NCBI GenBank assembly: GCA_025361705.1 | Contig: JANYJW010000048.1 | Coordinates: forward strand, 1 to 50,477 | Source: Gemmatimonas sp. | GTDB taxonomy: Bacteria > Gemmatimonadota > Gemmatimonadetes > Gemmatimonadales > Gemmatimonadaceae | Direction: 5' to 3' | DNA length: 50,477 nucleotides | Shown: positions 28,227 to 38,592 of the stretch, one piece after another | How the letters are laid out: every line of letters starts with the position of its first letter | Position numbering within the stretch: the stretch's first letter is position 1 | Translations under genes and position numbers: made by a program | Notes under the pieces: generated by a model | Database searches by the model: none | What the model was told of the DNA's origin: nothing | What the model saw: the letters and a program-made list of their open reading frames with translations, nothing else

Positions 28227-29432
28227 ATGTCCCCCACAAAGCGCGCTGGCTCGACCAAGGTCGCCGCCACAAAGACAGCCACCCGCAAGAATCCCCCGAC
28301 CAAGAAGCTGGTCTCAAAACCAAAGCCGACACCCAAGAAGCCGACACCCAAGAAGCCGGCACCCAAGAAGCCGACACCCAAGAAGCCGGCACCCAGGAAG
28401 CCGGCACCCAGGAAGCCGGCACCCAAGAAGCCGACACCCAAGAAACAGGTGCTGAAGCCGACCCCAGCACCCAAGCCCGCCGCTGCGCCCCGTCCCAAGG
28501 CCGAGCGCGCGGTCGCCGTGCCGAAAACCGGCGTCATCCCGCCGGCCGCCGGCGCCTCACCCTACGACATCCCCTACGCCGGGGCGCCGTTGGGTGCGCA
28601 CGTCAGCACCTCTGGCGGCATCGCGGCCGCGCCGCCGCGCGCCGTGGACATCGGCGCCACCGCCATGCAGGTCTTCACCAAGCAGGCGAGTCAGTGGAAG
28701 GAACGGATGCCGACTGCCGCCGAGGTGCAGGCCTTCCGCGCGGCGCTCGCCGCCACCGGGGTGGGCTTCGTCAACGCGCACGACAGCTACCTCATCAACC
28801 TGGCATCGCCCAACCCCGCACTCCGCGCCAAGTCCATTGGTTCTTTTGAATTCGAGATGCGCCGCAGCAATGCGCTGGGCCTCGACGCCGTCGTGTCGCA
28901 CCCCGGCAACTTCATGGACGACCGGGCCAGCGGCATCGCACGCAACGCCGACGCCATCATCGAGGTGCTCGAGCGCGTGGCCGGCCCCACGCGCTTGCTC
29001 ATGGAACTCACCGCCGGTCAGGGCACCGTCATCGGCTCGAGCTTCGAGGAAATGGCCGACCTGCTCGCGCGGCTTCCGGCCGCGCTGCAGGCCCGCGTGG
29101 GCGTCTGCCTCGACACGGCGCACGTCTTCGCCGCAGGCTACGACCTGGCCAACGATTTCGATGGCGTGATGACGCGCTTCGGCGACGTGCTGGGCTTCCA
29201 TCGCCTCGGCCTGCTGCACCTCAACGACTCCAAGGCGCCGCTGGCGTCGCGCAAGGACCGCCACGAACTCATCGGACTGGGCTCCATTGGCGAGTGGGCG
29301 TTCCGGCGGATCATGACGGACCAACGGTTCGCCGACATTCCCAAGGTGCTCGAGACACCCAAGGGCGACGACATGATCACCAACGACCGCCGGATGCTGC
29401 GCAAGCTGCGGGGGTTCGCCGCCGGGCGGTGA
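28227..29432 (+). CDS. nfo: Endonuclease IV with Lys/Pro-rich N-terminal tail
   Basis: A 401-residue apurinic/apyrimidinic endonuclease for base-excision repair. All nine trinuclear-zinc ligand positions of the family are visible: HDSYLINLA, VSHPGNF, MELTAG, CLDTAH (Asp and His), LHLNDSK, DRHELIG (Asp and His) and LETPKG. The catalytic domain (about 116-401) has the usual ~280-residue size. The first 115 residues are extra: a basic, low-complexity tail with eight PKKPT/PKKPA-type pentapeptides (36-73) that resembles histone H1 tails and probably binds DNA non-specifically. The start is supported by GTGAGG five bases before the ATG. Confidence 0.95.
   Translation: MSPTKRAGSTKVAATKTATRKNPPTKKLVSKPKPTPKKPTPKKPAPKKPTPKKPAPRKPAPRKPAPKKPTPKKQVLKPTPAPKPAAAPRPKAERAVAVPKTGVIPPAAGASPYDIPYAGAPLGAHVSTSGGIAAAPPRAVDIGATAMQVFTKQASQWKERMPTAAEVQAFRAALAATGVGFVNAHDSYLINLASPNPALRAKSIGSFEFEMRRSNALGLDAVVSHPGNFMDDRASGIARNADAIIEVLERVAGPTRLLMELTAGQGTVIGSSFEEMADLLARLPAALQARVGVCLDTAHVFAAGYDLANDFDGVMTRFGDVLGFHRLGLLHLNDSKAPLASRKDRHELIGLGSIGEWAFRRIMTDQRFADIPKVLETPKGDDMITNDRRMLRKLRGFAAGR
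28332..28445 (+). repeat. 15-bp coding tandem repeat (PKKPT/PKKPA/PRKPA)
   Basis: About eight near-identical 15-bp units of the form CCCAAGAAGCCGACA encode the basic tail of the nfo product. Units differ by single bases (Lys/Arg, Thr/Ala), and such repeats can change copy number without a frameshift. Confidence 0.9.
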
Positions 29433-29453
29433 CTCATTTCAACCAGAAACAGG

Positions 29454-29486
29454 CGGCGCCTGCGGAGATGTGCTCCGCAGGCGCCG
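29454..29486. terminator. Bidirectional hairpin between nfo and znuB
   Basis: A perfect 14-pair stem with a five-base loop sits between the two convergent genes. Flanking T-richness is weak on the plus strand and moderate on the minus strand (CTGTTTCTGG). Confidence 0.7.
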
Positions 29487-29508
29487 TCCTTGCATCCCGC
29501 CGGTGGCG

Positions 29509-30351
29509 CTACACCAGTTCGCCTTTCTTCAGGCTCACGCCAATGGTGACGATGACCAGGGCGAGCCCGCACGCGCACACGATGGCCGCGCCCGTGGGCA
29601 GGTCCATGGAAAACGATGCCCATAGCCCAACCAGGCTTGCCGCCGCGGCAATGCCCCAGCCCACCATCAGTCGCGACTTCCACGTCTGCGCGAGCATCAC
29701 GCTGCACACGGCGGGCACGATGAGATACGCAAAGGTCAGCAGCACACCCGCCACACGCACGAAGAACACGACGACGACGGCGAAGGCGGCGTAGAACAGA
29801 AAGTCCCAGAGCCGCACCTTCAAACCCGAGGCAGCCGCCGCCTTGGCGTTCTCCGAAATCAGCGCGAAGTGCCTGTGGAACGCGGCAAAGAACCCGGCGA
29901 GCGCGGCAAAGATCACGGCACGCTGCGCCACGTCGCCCGCCGTGACGTTGAGGATGTCACCGGTGAGCAGGTGCTCGAGTTCCTCCTTGCCGCCCGCCAC
30001 CCGGCTGAGCAGGAGAATCACGCCCGCGGCGGCCACCACGAAGGTGATGCCGATGATCGCCTCCTGCGGCACGTGCTGCTTTTCGCTGTTGCGCGACCAG
30101 CTGAACAACGCGGCGCCGAGGAATGTGACGGCGAGCGAAATCCAGAAGGAGATGCGGTCGCTGAAGCTGTAGCCCATGATCAGCGCCACGCACGTACCCA
30201 GCGTCGCCAGCTGCGCGAGGGCGAGGTCCACGAAGATCACCTCGCGCTTCACCACATGCAGGCCGAGGTACACAAGCAGCGGCGGCAGCAGCAGGCACGC
30301 CGCCAGCGGCCACTTCATGACCTGCCACGCCACATCAAAATCGACATGCAT
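29509..30351 (-). CDS. znuB: Metal (zinc/manganese) ABC transporter permease
   Basis: A 280-residue ZnuB/MntB-type permease with about eight hydrophobic helices spanning 12-275. Segments typical of the family are IFVDLALAQLATLG near the N-terminus, the cytoplasmic GDILNVTAGDV loop and VLLTFAYLIVPAV. It starts one base inside the substrate-binding protein stop (TAATG), so the two are coupled. No cognate ATPase (ZnuC) is present in the window. Confidence 0.92.
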   Translation of the reverse strand: MHVDFDVAWQVMKWPLAACLLLPPLLVYLGLHVVKREVIFVDLALAQLATLGTCVALIMGYSFSDRISFWISLAVTFLGAALFSWSRNSEKQHVPQEAIIGITFVVAAAGVILLLSRVAGGKEELEHLLTGDILNVTAGDVAQRAVIFAALAGFFAAFHRHFALISENAKAAAASGLKVRLWDFLFYAAFAVVVVFFVRVAGVLLTFAYLIVPAVCSVMLAQTWKSRLMVGWGIAAAASLVGLWASFSMDLPTGAAIVCACGLALVIVTIGVSLKKGELV

Positions 30352-31280
30352 TATTTCTTCTCCTGAAGCGCAGTGGCCAGCGTGTGCACGATCGAGTCCA
30401 TCAGGTCGAAGTACGTCGCGGTGTTCGCCTTCGCCCCAGGCTGCTGCGCGACGTCCAGCACCGCGGCGTCCGTCTGCCGGGCGACGGTCTCCGCCGTCTT
30501 GCGATTCTGGAACGGCTGCACGAGGATGACCTTCACCTTCTGCGCCCGCATCGTGGCGATGACCGCCGCCAGATGGATGGGCGACGGTTCAATGCCCGGC
30601 TTCGGCTCGAGCGTCTCGACGACATCGAGCTTGTATCGCTCCGCCAGGTAGACGAAGTCCTTGTGGTACGTCACGATCTTCGCACCGCGAAACGGCTCCA
30701 GCGCCTTCTGCCATTCCACGGACTTCACGTCGAGCGTGGCGAGAAACGTCCTGAGGTTGTCCCGGTAGAGCGCCGCCGACGCCGGATCGACTTTCGCGAG
30801 ATGCTCGGCGATCTGCGCGACGACGAGCCGGACGTTCAGCGGATCGATGAGAAAGTGCGGATTGCCCATCGCGTGCACATCGCCCTTGGAGCGATCGAAC
30901 GACGTGGGCACCTCGAGCATGCGCACGCCAAGCGACGCCGACACACGGCCGGGCGCGCCGGCGGCAATCTTGTCGTTGCGTGCGCTTTCGAGCAGCGGCG
31001 GCAGCCAGCCCACTTCGAGTTCGGCGCCGCCGTCGATGAGCACGTCGGCCCGGTTGAGCGTCACGACGTGACTCGGCTTGGCATCCACGAAATGCGGATC
31101 TTCCGTGGGCTTGGCCAGCGACTTCACGTCCACGGCGTCGCCGCCGATGGCCTTGGCCAGCGCCGCCAGGTCGGGCGTGGTGGCCACGACGTTGAGCTGT
31201 CTTGCCGCGCGGGGAATTTCGGCGCCCGTCGTCGAGAGCAGGGCGCCCGCGGCCACGAGCAGTTGCGTCAGGGTTGTCAT
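30351..31280 (-). CDS. znuA: Zinc/manganese ABC substrate-binding protein
   Basis: A 309-residue cluster A-I (TroA/ZnuA-type) binding protein with an N-terminal signal peptide (about 1-20). Metal ligands are expected in EDPHFVDAKPSH, GNPHFLID and TYHKDFVYLAERY, plus a late acidic residue. It lacks the His/Asp-rich loop that many zinc-specific ZnuA proteins carry, so manganese specificity is possible. ATG 31280 directly precedes the hydrophobic core. It is encoded between the outer-membrane protein and the permease. Confidence 0.9.
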   Translation of the reverse strand: MTTLTQLLVAAGALLSTTGAEIPRAARQLNVVATTPDLAALAKAIGGDAVDVKSLAKPTEDPHFVDAKPSHVVTLNRADVLIDGGAELEVGWLPPLLESARNDKIAAGAPGRVSASLGVRMLEVPTSFDRSKGDVHAMGNPHFLIDPLNVRLVVAQIAEHLAKVDPASAALYRDNLRTFLATLDVKSVEWQKALEPFRGAKIVTYHKDFVYLAERYKLDVVETLEPKPGIEPSPIHLAAVIATMRAQKVKVILVQPFQNRKTAETVARQTDAAVLDVAQQPGAKANTATYFDLMDSIVHTLATALQEKK

Positions 31281-31297
31281 GGTGTTCCGGGTGACCG

Positions 31298-32605
31298 TTA
31301 GAATTTGTGGGCGGCGTGCGCGCCGAGGAGGAACTCGAACTGCATCAGCACGGTGTGATCGTTGCCGATGCCCGCGCGGTGATCGTAGTTGTACTGCAGC
31401 CGGAACTTGGAGTACTCCGTCGGGAACCAGGTCATGTTGGTCGAGTAGCGCGTCCGGTTGGCGCGCTCCACAGTGGCGTACACCGGCACGGCCATGCCGT
31501 CGCCCCTGGCATAGTCGGCGCGCAGGCCGGCAATCAGCATGGGCTTGATGCCCCACTGCAGCTGCGCATAGGCTCCGTTGTCGCGGAGTGTCTCGCCAGG
31601 CAGCACCCGGTTGGTGTCAAATGCCACGCGGGTCGCTGCCCCGTACCGGCGCACCAACCCCTCGCTCTGGAACGAGACGAACGGAAAGCCCATGTGTGCC
31701 GTGGGCGACTTCCACTTCCAGTACACGTCGGCGCCATAGATCTGCGTCTGCGCGCCGGGGCCGGAGTTGTTGGGCCCGAACGCCCCCGACACGCCCATCA
31801 GCAGCGTCTGCGTGTCCGTCAGGTCCACCGAAGTGGCGATGCGCGGGACATACAGCAGGTCCGCTGCGCTTCCCACCGCGCGATCGGCCGGTGCGCCCGC
31901 GTGAATGGCCGATGATTCGTCCGACCGGAAGCTGTAGGTCGTCGTGCCGGCGCTGTTCATCACGGCCAGCGTCGCCTCGGTGTAGAACGACGTGGGAAGC
32001 AACCAGGAAATCCGCAGCCCCTGGCTGCGCAGCCCCTCGGGGCCGAACATGCGATTGAGCGCCAGCGGCTGATCGGCAAACGCCCACGCATGCGGATGCT
32101 GCGCATTCTGCCGGCCAAACTCGGCAAAGAACTGCCCGCCCTTCACCTGCAGGTTGCCGGGCAGCGACGTCGTGAGGAAGTACATCTCCTCAAGCTCGAC
32201 GCCCGTTTCACCCTTCGCGTTCAGCTTGTAGACGATGTTGGCGAACGCCTTGAGGTACGGGTCCACCGTGCCGTCGAGCGCGAGTTCGGCATTCGGAATG
32301 GCGAATCCCCGCGCGTGCGGCTCGTGGTCGCCCACTTGGAGCGCCCCAAGGTCCTTGGCGGTCGACCATCCGAAGTCGGTGAGGCCGACGAAGCTCACAT
32401 TCATGTACGAGCCCGAGGCACGCGCGGGAGCGGCCGGCGGCGGGGCGGCAATCACGCTGTCAAGCCTTGCCTGCGTGGCGGCAAGCGCCGTGGCGAGTGA
32501 ATCGAGCGTCCGTTGCTGCCTGCGAGCGGTGGAATCGGGAACCTGTTGGGCGCCGGCCGTGTGGGACACACACAGCAGGACGCCGACGAGCACGGCGTTT
32601 CGCAT
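31298..32605 (-). CDS. Outer-membrane beta-barrel protein linked to zinc uptake
   Basis: A 435-residue protein with signal peptide (1-20, AGAQQ) and a short coiled-coil region (about 25-55), then alternating beta-strand sequence ending in an aromatic C-terminus (LLGAHAAHKF). The segments FAIPNAELALDGTVDPYLKA and EEMYFLTTSLPGNLQVKGG resemble a barrel family often annotated as zinc-regulated TonB-dependent receptor, although no plug domain or TonB box is visible, so porin-like is safer. It lies 17 bases upstream of znuA. A GC hairpin at 32665-32684 lies in the gap behind it. Confidence 0.78.
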   Translation of the reverse strand: MRNAVLVGVLLCVSHTAGAQQVPDSTARRQQRTLDSLATALAATQARLDSVIAAPPPAAPARASGSYMNVSFVGLTDFGWSTAKDLGALQVGDHEPHARGFAIPNAELALDGTVDPYLKAFANIVYKLNAKGETGVELEEMYFLTTSLPGNLQVKGGQFFAEFGRQNAQHPHAWAFADQPLALNRMFGPEGLRSQGLRISWLLPTSFYTEATLAVMNSAGTTTYSFRSDESSAIHAGAPADRAVGSAADLLYVPRIATSVDLTDTQTLLMGVSGAFGPNNSGPGAQTQIYGADVYWKWKSPTAHMGFPFVSFQSEGLVRRYGAATRVAFDTNRVLPGETLRDNGAYAQLQWGIKPMLIAGLRADYARGDGMAVPVYATVERANRTRYSTNMTWFPTEYSKFRLQYNYDHRAGIGNDHTVLMQFEFLLGAHAAHKF

Positions 32606-32689
32606 GGCGTTTTCTGGTGGAAACGGGAGAGGGTGCCGCGACGATCACGGCACGGGACACCGCACCGCCGCGATTGCGCGGCGGCGGCC

Positions 32690-33046
32690 TCAGCCCAGTG
32701 TCGGTGGCGCCCTGGAGAGATTGTCCGGCGCGACCAGCGTCAGTTGCAGAACCGCCGCATACGCATACCCGACGCGTCCGCCTTCCATGGACACGAGCAA
32801 CGCCGCCGGCGCGGTGGGCGCGTGGCCGAGGAGCGTCCGCGCACTGCAGACGAGGCACGTCCCCTCATCGTGCGCGAACAGATGGCGGCTTCCCAGCGCC
32901 TCGATGTGCGAGTCGCGCCGGACGTCGTCCCGCCGCTCGAGCATGGGCGACAACGCAATGACCGCCTGCAGCGCAAAGAGCGCCACGGCGACCGATCGAC
33001 GCCAGGACGTCAGCGCCTGCAGTGTGCCACGAGCAACGGGGAGCAT
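32690..33046 (-). CDS. Small membrane protein with CxxC motif (DUF2946-like)
   Basis: A 118-residue protein with one N-terminal hydrophobic helix (about 17-36), a His-containing segment and CLVC preceding a second weakly hydrophobic stretch. It resembles small metal-associated DUF2946-type proteins often found near outer-membrane metal receptors. A role in periplasmic zinc handling is inferred from position as first gene of the znuA/znuB cluster. TAATCT lies nine bases before the ATG. Confidence 0.62.
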   Translation of the reverse strand: MLPVARGTLQALTSWRRSVAVALFALQAVIALSPMLERRDDVRRDSHIEALGSRHLFAHDEGTCLVCSARTLLGHAPTAPAALLVSMEGGRVGYAYAAVLQLTLVAPDNLSRAPPTLG

Positions 33047-33343
33047 GATTGTCGGAGATTACCCGTGTTGAGCCGTTCGCGCTAGGCGTTGAGCGCGCGC
33101 GCCTGGAACTCACTGCCTGGAACGCACTGGGCCCATGATACCCCGGGTACGACGCGGTGATCCGGGCCGACGGCGAACGCGTCACGCATCGTCACACGTC
33201 AGCAGGCCGAGCCACGGCGCCGTATCACAAGTACGCAGGATGGCACCGCTGTGGTCGGAGTGTGCCTGTCAGGGGATTTCGGCGCCTTTTCGGCCATTCC
33301 CCTGACCGTCCCCGGCGTGCCGCACGTATCTTTTACGACTACT
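33047..33343. other. Divergent intergenic region between zinc locus and malic enzyme
   Basis: 297 bases without a convincing gene. It holds a 14-bp tandem direct repeat (GCCTGGAACTCACT then GCCTGGAACGCACT, 33101-33128). A TATCTT box at 33327-33332, 11 bases before the malic enzyme ATG, is a candidate -10. I found no convincing Zur-type palindrome. Confidence 0.6.
33101..33128. repeat. 14-bp tandem direct repeat, possible operator
   Basis: Two adjacent 14-bp units differ at one base. The location upstream of two divergent transcription units would suit a regulator binding on one face of the helix, but no known operator matches. Confidence 0.45.
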
Positions 33344-35596
33344 ATGAAACGTCAAGACGCGCTCGATTATCACTCCCGTGGCCGCCCCGGGAAGATTGCT
33401 GTCGTTGCCACCAAGCCACTCGCCAATCAGCGCGATCTCGCGCTGGCCTACTCGCCCGGTGTCGCCGAGCCCTGCCTCGAGATCGAAAAGAACCCCGAGG
33501 ACTCCTACAAGTACACGGCACGGGGCAACCTGGTCGCCGTCATCTCCAACGGCACCGCCGTGCTGGGGCTCGGCAACATCGGCGCGCTCGCCGGCAAGCC
33601 GGTGATGGAAGGCAAGGGCAACCTCTTCAAGCAGTTTGCCGACATCGACGTCTTCGACCTGGAAATCGCCTCCGAGGATCCCGAGGAGATCATCCGGTTC
33701 TGCCAGTTGGTGGAGCCCACGCTCGGCGGCATCAACCTCGAGGACATCAAGGCGCCCGAGTGCTTCTACATCGAGGAGAAGCTCAAGGCGACGATGAACA
33801 TCCCCGTCTTCCACGATGACCAGCACGGCACCGCCATCATCTCGGGCGCCGCGCTGCTCAACGCCGTGGAGATCGTGGGGAAGAAGCTCGACGAGATCAC
33901 GGTGATCTTCAGCGGTGCCGGCGCCTCTGCCATCTCGGTGGCCGAGCACTACGTGCGCCTCGGCGTGGACCGGGCCAAGATCACCCTGTGCGACCGCAAG
34001 GGCGTCATCTACGCCGGCCGCGACAAGGACATGGAGCCGCACAAGGCCAAGTTCGCGCACGAGACCACGAACCGGACGCTGGCTGACGCGCTGGTTGGCG
34101 CCGATGTGTTCGTCGGCCTCTCGGCCGCCGGCGCCTGCACGCAGGACATGGTGAAGGGGATGGGGCCGCAACCCATCATCTTCGCGCTCGCCAATCCGAC
34201 CCCCGAGATCCTGCCCGAGGAAGTGAAGGCGGTACGCCCCGAGGCGATCGTCGCCACCGGCCGCAGCGACTACGCCAACCAGATCAACAACGTCCTCTGC
34301 TTCCCGTTCATCTTCCGCGGCGCGCTCGACGTGCGCGCGACGACGATCAACGAGGAAATGAAGATGGCGGCCACGCGCGCGCTGGCCGAACTGGCACGCG
34401 AGCCGGTGCCCGAGTCGGTGACGGCGCTGTACGGCCTGAGCAAGGTGCAGTTCGGCCCCGAGTACATCATCCCGTTCCCCTTCGACCCGCGCGTGCTGCT
34501 CTATGTGGCGCCCGCCGTGGCGTGGGCGGCGATTGCCAGTGGCGTGGCCAAGAAGGAGTTCCTCGACATGGACGCGTACCGCGACCAGCTCGAGGGGCGA
34601 CTGGGGCAGTCCCGAAGCATCATGCGCGGCATCCAGATGCGCGCGCACCGCAACCCGAAGCGCGTCGTCTTCGCCGAGGGCGAGGATCCCAAGGTCATCC
34701 GGGCCGCGTACCAGCTGGCCGACGAAGGCATCGCCACGCCAATTCTGCTGGGGCGTCCGGAACAGATGCAGGCGAGCATCGCCGACCTGGGCCTCGACCT
34801 CAAGGGCATCACGATCATCGATCCCAACACCTCGGCCGAGCGTGAGCGCTACGCCACGGAGCTCTGGGCGAGGCGACAGCGCCGCGGCCTCTCGCGCGAC
34901 GAGGCAACGTCCCTCATGGGACGCGGCATCTACTTCGCGTGCCAGATGGTGAACAGCGGAGACGCGGACGCCGTGGTGGCCGGCCTCAACAAGCACTATC
35001 CCGAGACCATCCGCCCCGCACTCGAGGTCGTCGGCGCCGACCCGAAGCACAACCTGGTGGCCGGGTTGTACATGATGATCATCAACAATCGCGCCATCTT
35101 CTTTGGCGACACCACGGTGAACATCGATCCGACGGCGACGCAACTCGCGTCCATTGCGCAGTCGGCGGCGCGCCTGGTGCGCACCTTTGGCATTGAGCCG
35201 CGCATCGCCATGCTGTCGTTCTCCAACTTCGGCTCGGTCAAGCACCCCGAGGCGACCAAAGTCGCGGACGCGGTCAAGATTCTGCGCGAACGCGAGCCCG
35301 ACCTGATCGTCGACGGAGAGATGCACGCCGACACGGCGTTCGACGAGAACGTACTCGCCATGCGCTATCCGTTCAGCCGCCTGAAGCAGGAGGCGAACGT
35401 GCTCATCTTCCCCATGCTCAGCGCCGGCAACACGTCGTACAAGCTGCTCTCGCGGCTTGGCGGGGCGACGGCCATTGGCCCCATCCTCGTTGGCATGAAT
35501 CACCCGGTGCATGTGCTTGAGCAGGGCGCCGAGGTGCAGGACATCGTCAACATGGCGGCCGTGGCCGTCATCGACGCACAAGAACGCTCGCGCTGA
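33344..35596 (+). CDS. maeB: NADP-dependent malic enzyme with phosphotransacetylase-like C-terminal domain
   Basis: A 750-residue MaeB-type protein converting malate to pyruvate and CO2. The malic domain carries [27 protein letters not shown] and the NAD(P)-binding [14 protein letters not shown]. From about residue 430 a phosphate acetyltransferase-like domain follows ([30 protein letters not shown]-like end), which in this family is regulatory and usually not catalytic. ATG 33344 starts at the conserved [13 protein letters not shown] region; an in-frame GTG 31 codons upstream would give an unlikely N-terminus. The mRNA may be nearly leaderless. pckA follows after a hairpin. Confidence 0.96.
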   Translation: MKRQDALDYHSRGRPGKIAVVATKPLANQRDLALAYSPGVAEPCLEIEKNPEDSYKYTARGNLVAVISNGTAVLGLGNIGALAGKPVMEGKGNLFKQFADIDVFDLEIASEDPEEIIRFCQLVEPTLGGINLEDIKAPECFYIEEKLKATMNIPVFHDDQHGTAIISGAALLNAVEIVGKKLDEITVIFSGAGASAISVAEHYVRLGVDRAKITLCDRKGVIYAGRDKDMEPHKAKFAHETTNRTLADALVGADVFVGLSAAGACTQDMVKGMGPQPIIFALANPTPEILPEEVKAVRPEAIVATGRSDYANQINNVLCFPFIFRGALDVRATTINEEMKMAATRALAELAREPVPESVTALYGLSKVQFGPEYIIPFPFDPRVLLYVAPAVAWAAIASGVAKKEFLDMDAYRDQLEGRLGQSRSIMRGIQMRAHRNPKRVVFAEGEDPKVIRAAYQLADEGIATPILLGRPEQMQASIADLGLDLKGITIIDPNTSAERERYATELWARRQRRGLSRDEATSLMGRGIYFACQMVNSGDADAVVAGLNKHYPETIRPALEVVGADPKHNLVAGLYMMIINNRAIFFGDTTVNIDPTATQLASIAQSAARLVRTFGIEPRIAMLSFSNFGSVKHPEATKVADAVKILREREPDLIVDGEMHADTAFDENVLAMRYPFSRLKQEANVLIFPMLSAGNTSYKLLSRLGGATAIGPILVGMNHPVHVLEQGAEVQDIVNMAAVAVIDAQERSR

Positions 35597-35603
35597 TCTG
35601 TAC

Positions 35604-35629
35604 CCCGGGCCCCCGAATGGGGGCCCGGG
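35604..35629 (+). terminator. GC hairpin between maeB and pckA
   Basis: A perfect 11-pair GC stem with a GAAT loop, followed by TCGTTCC rather than a T-run. pckA starts only 25 bases later, so it could be a weak terminator, a processing site or an mRNA stabiliser. Confidence 0.55.
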
Positions 35630-35654
35630 TCGTTCCACACCAGAGGACCCCCTC

Positions 35655-37274
<1,620 letters not shown>

Positions 37275-37279
37275 GCGAC

Positions 37280-37300
37280 CCGTCTACCGTCTACCGTCAC
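37280..37300. repeat. Heptad repeat (family A), locus 3
   Basis: Three units CCGTCTA, CCGTCTA and CCGTCAC fill most of the 29-base spacer between the pckA stop and the HD-protein ATG, where a ribosome-binding site would be expected. Confidence 0.7.
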
Positions 37301-37303
37301 TCG

Positions 37304-38524
37304 ATGGCCTTCATCCGCGACCCCCTCTGGAACAACATCCGCATCGACGGCCCTTTCCTGCGGCTCGCCGACACAGCGGTCGTCCAACGCTTGCGCTATG
37401 TGCGCCAGCTGGGGCTCGCGCATCTGGTCTACCCGGGCGCCACGCATTCGCGGTTCGAGCACGCACTGGGCGCGTATCACCTGGCCAACCGCACCATCGC
37501 CCGTCTCGATGACGCCGGCATGCTCGACCGCGTGGCGCCCGACGAAGCGGAGATTGTGGTGGCTGCGGCGCTGCTGCACGACGTGGGGCACTACCCGTTC
37601 TCGCACGCGCTCGAGGAAATCGGCGCGATGCACCACGAGGCCGTCGCCGAGCCGATGATCACCGGCGGCGAAGTGGCCGCCATCCTGCGCTCCGAGATCG
37701 CCGCCGACGCCCCCGAGCGCATCTTCGCGCTGATGCGCGGCGCAAGCGACTCCCCGCTACAGGGGCTCATCAGCGGTTCACTCGACCTCGACAAGACCGA
37801 CTACCTCAAGCGCGACGCGCTGATGTGCGGCGTGCCGTACGGCGAAATCGACGTCGACCGTCTGCTGCACGCCCTCGTCATCGTCGACGACCCGCACCTC
37901 GGCCACGCAGCCATCGGCGTGCTCGAGAAGGCGCTCAGCGCGCTCGAGTCGCTGCTGTTTGCCAAGTACCAGATGTTCCGCAACGTCTACTGGCACCACG
38001 CGGTGCGCAGTCCGACGGCGATGTACAAGCGGCTGGTGGACGATGCGCTGCGGGCGGGCGCCCTGCAGGCCGGCGAACTGGTGACGTACACCGACGAGGG
38101 ACTGCTGCACGCCCTGCGCGAACGCGCACCCAGCGCACTGCTCGACGCCATCCTCTCGCGCCGACTCTACAAGCGCGCCATGGAGTGCCCGGCCGCCGAG
38201 CTCGATGGCATCGATCTCGAGTGGATTGCCGAGGATCGCGAGCGCTCACGCCGCGCCGAGGATGCGATTGCGGCCTCGCTTGGCCTGGCGCCCGGCGAGG
38301 TGCTCATCGACTATCCGCAAAAGGAGCAGATGCTGGGTCTCGACATCCCCGTGCTCACGCGCGACGGTCGCGTGGAACGGCTCACGAGCGAAGGCATGGC
38401 CGGCGCCATCAACTTGCCCATGCTCGCCGACCAGCTCTACCGATCGGCGCGCTGGCTGCGGGTGTTCACCGTGAAGCGCGTGACGATCAGCAATGACGAG
38501 GTCCTTCGGCTGCTCGGCGTGTAG
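37304..38524 (+). CDS. HD-domain phosphohydrolase (dNTPase/SAMHD1-like)
   Basis: A 406-residue metal-dependent phosphohydrolase. H48, SRFEH (49-53) and HD (92-93, in LLHDVGHYPFSHALEE) supply metal ligands and fit the dGTPase/SAMHD1-like branch, as does the DLDKTDYLKRD segment supplying the later Asp. The substrate could be dNTPs, but related proteins also hydrolyse other nucleotides. The start is placed at the conserved FIRDPLWNNIRID beginning. No Shine-Dalgarno is visible, because the upstream spacer is a 7-bp repeat. Downstream it is convergent with the FkbM gene across another repeat. Confidence 0.88.
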   Translation: MAFIRDPLWNNIRIDGPFLRLADTAVVQRLRYVRQLGLAHLVYPGATHSRFEHALGAYHLANRTIARLDDAGMLDRVAPDEAEIVVAAALLHDVGHYPFSHALEEIGAMHHEAVAEPMITGGEVAAILRSEIAADAPERIFALMRGASDSPLQGLISGSLDLDKTDYLKRDALMCGVPYGEIDVDRLLHALVIVDDPHLGHAAIGVLEKALSALESLLFAKYQMFRNVYWHHAVRSPTAMYKRLVDDALRAGALQAGELVTYTDEGLLHALRERAPSALLDAILSRRLYKRAMECPAAELDGIDLEWIAEDRERSRRAEDAIAASLGLAPGEVLIDYPQKEQMLGLDIPVLTRDGRVERLTSEGMAGAINLPMLADQLYRSARWLRVFTVKRVTISNDEVLRLLGV

Positions 38525-38543
38525 CACGCCGCCAGCAGCGCCT

Positions 38544-38592
38544 GCTGTCTGCTATGTGCCGTCTGCCACCTGCCGCCTGCCATCTGCCATCT
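38544..38592. repeat. Heptad repeat (family A), locus 4
   Basis: Seven in-phase units: GCTGTCT, GCTATGT, GCCGTCT, GCCACCT, GCCGCCT, GCCATCT and GCCATCT. On the minus strand they encode the last residues and the stop codon of the FkbM methyltransferase. Confidence 0.85.

Noticed and set aside
28332-28445. Short regular repeats as a possible CRISPR array
   Set aside because: The 15-bp units are contiguous with no spacers and translate into a Lys/Pro pentapeptide tail.
33133-33155. Zur or Fur box near CATGATACCCCGGGTAC
   Set aside because: Only a short GC palindrome; it lacks the AT-rich dyad expected for Zur or Fur sites.
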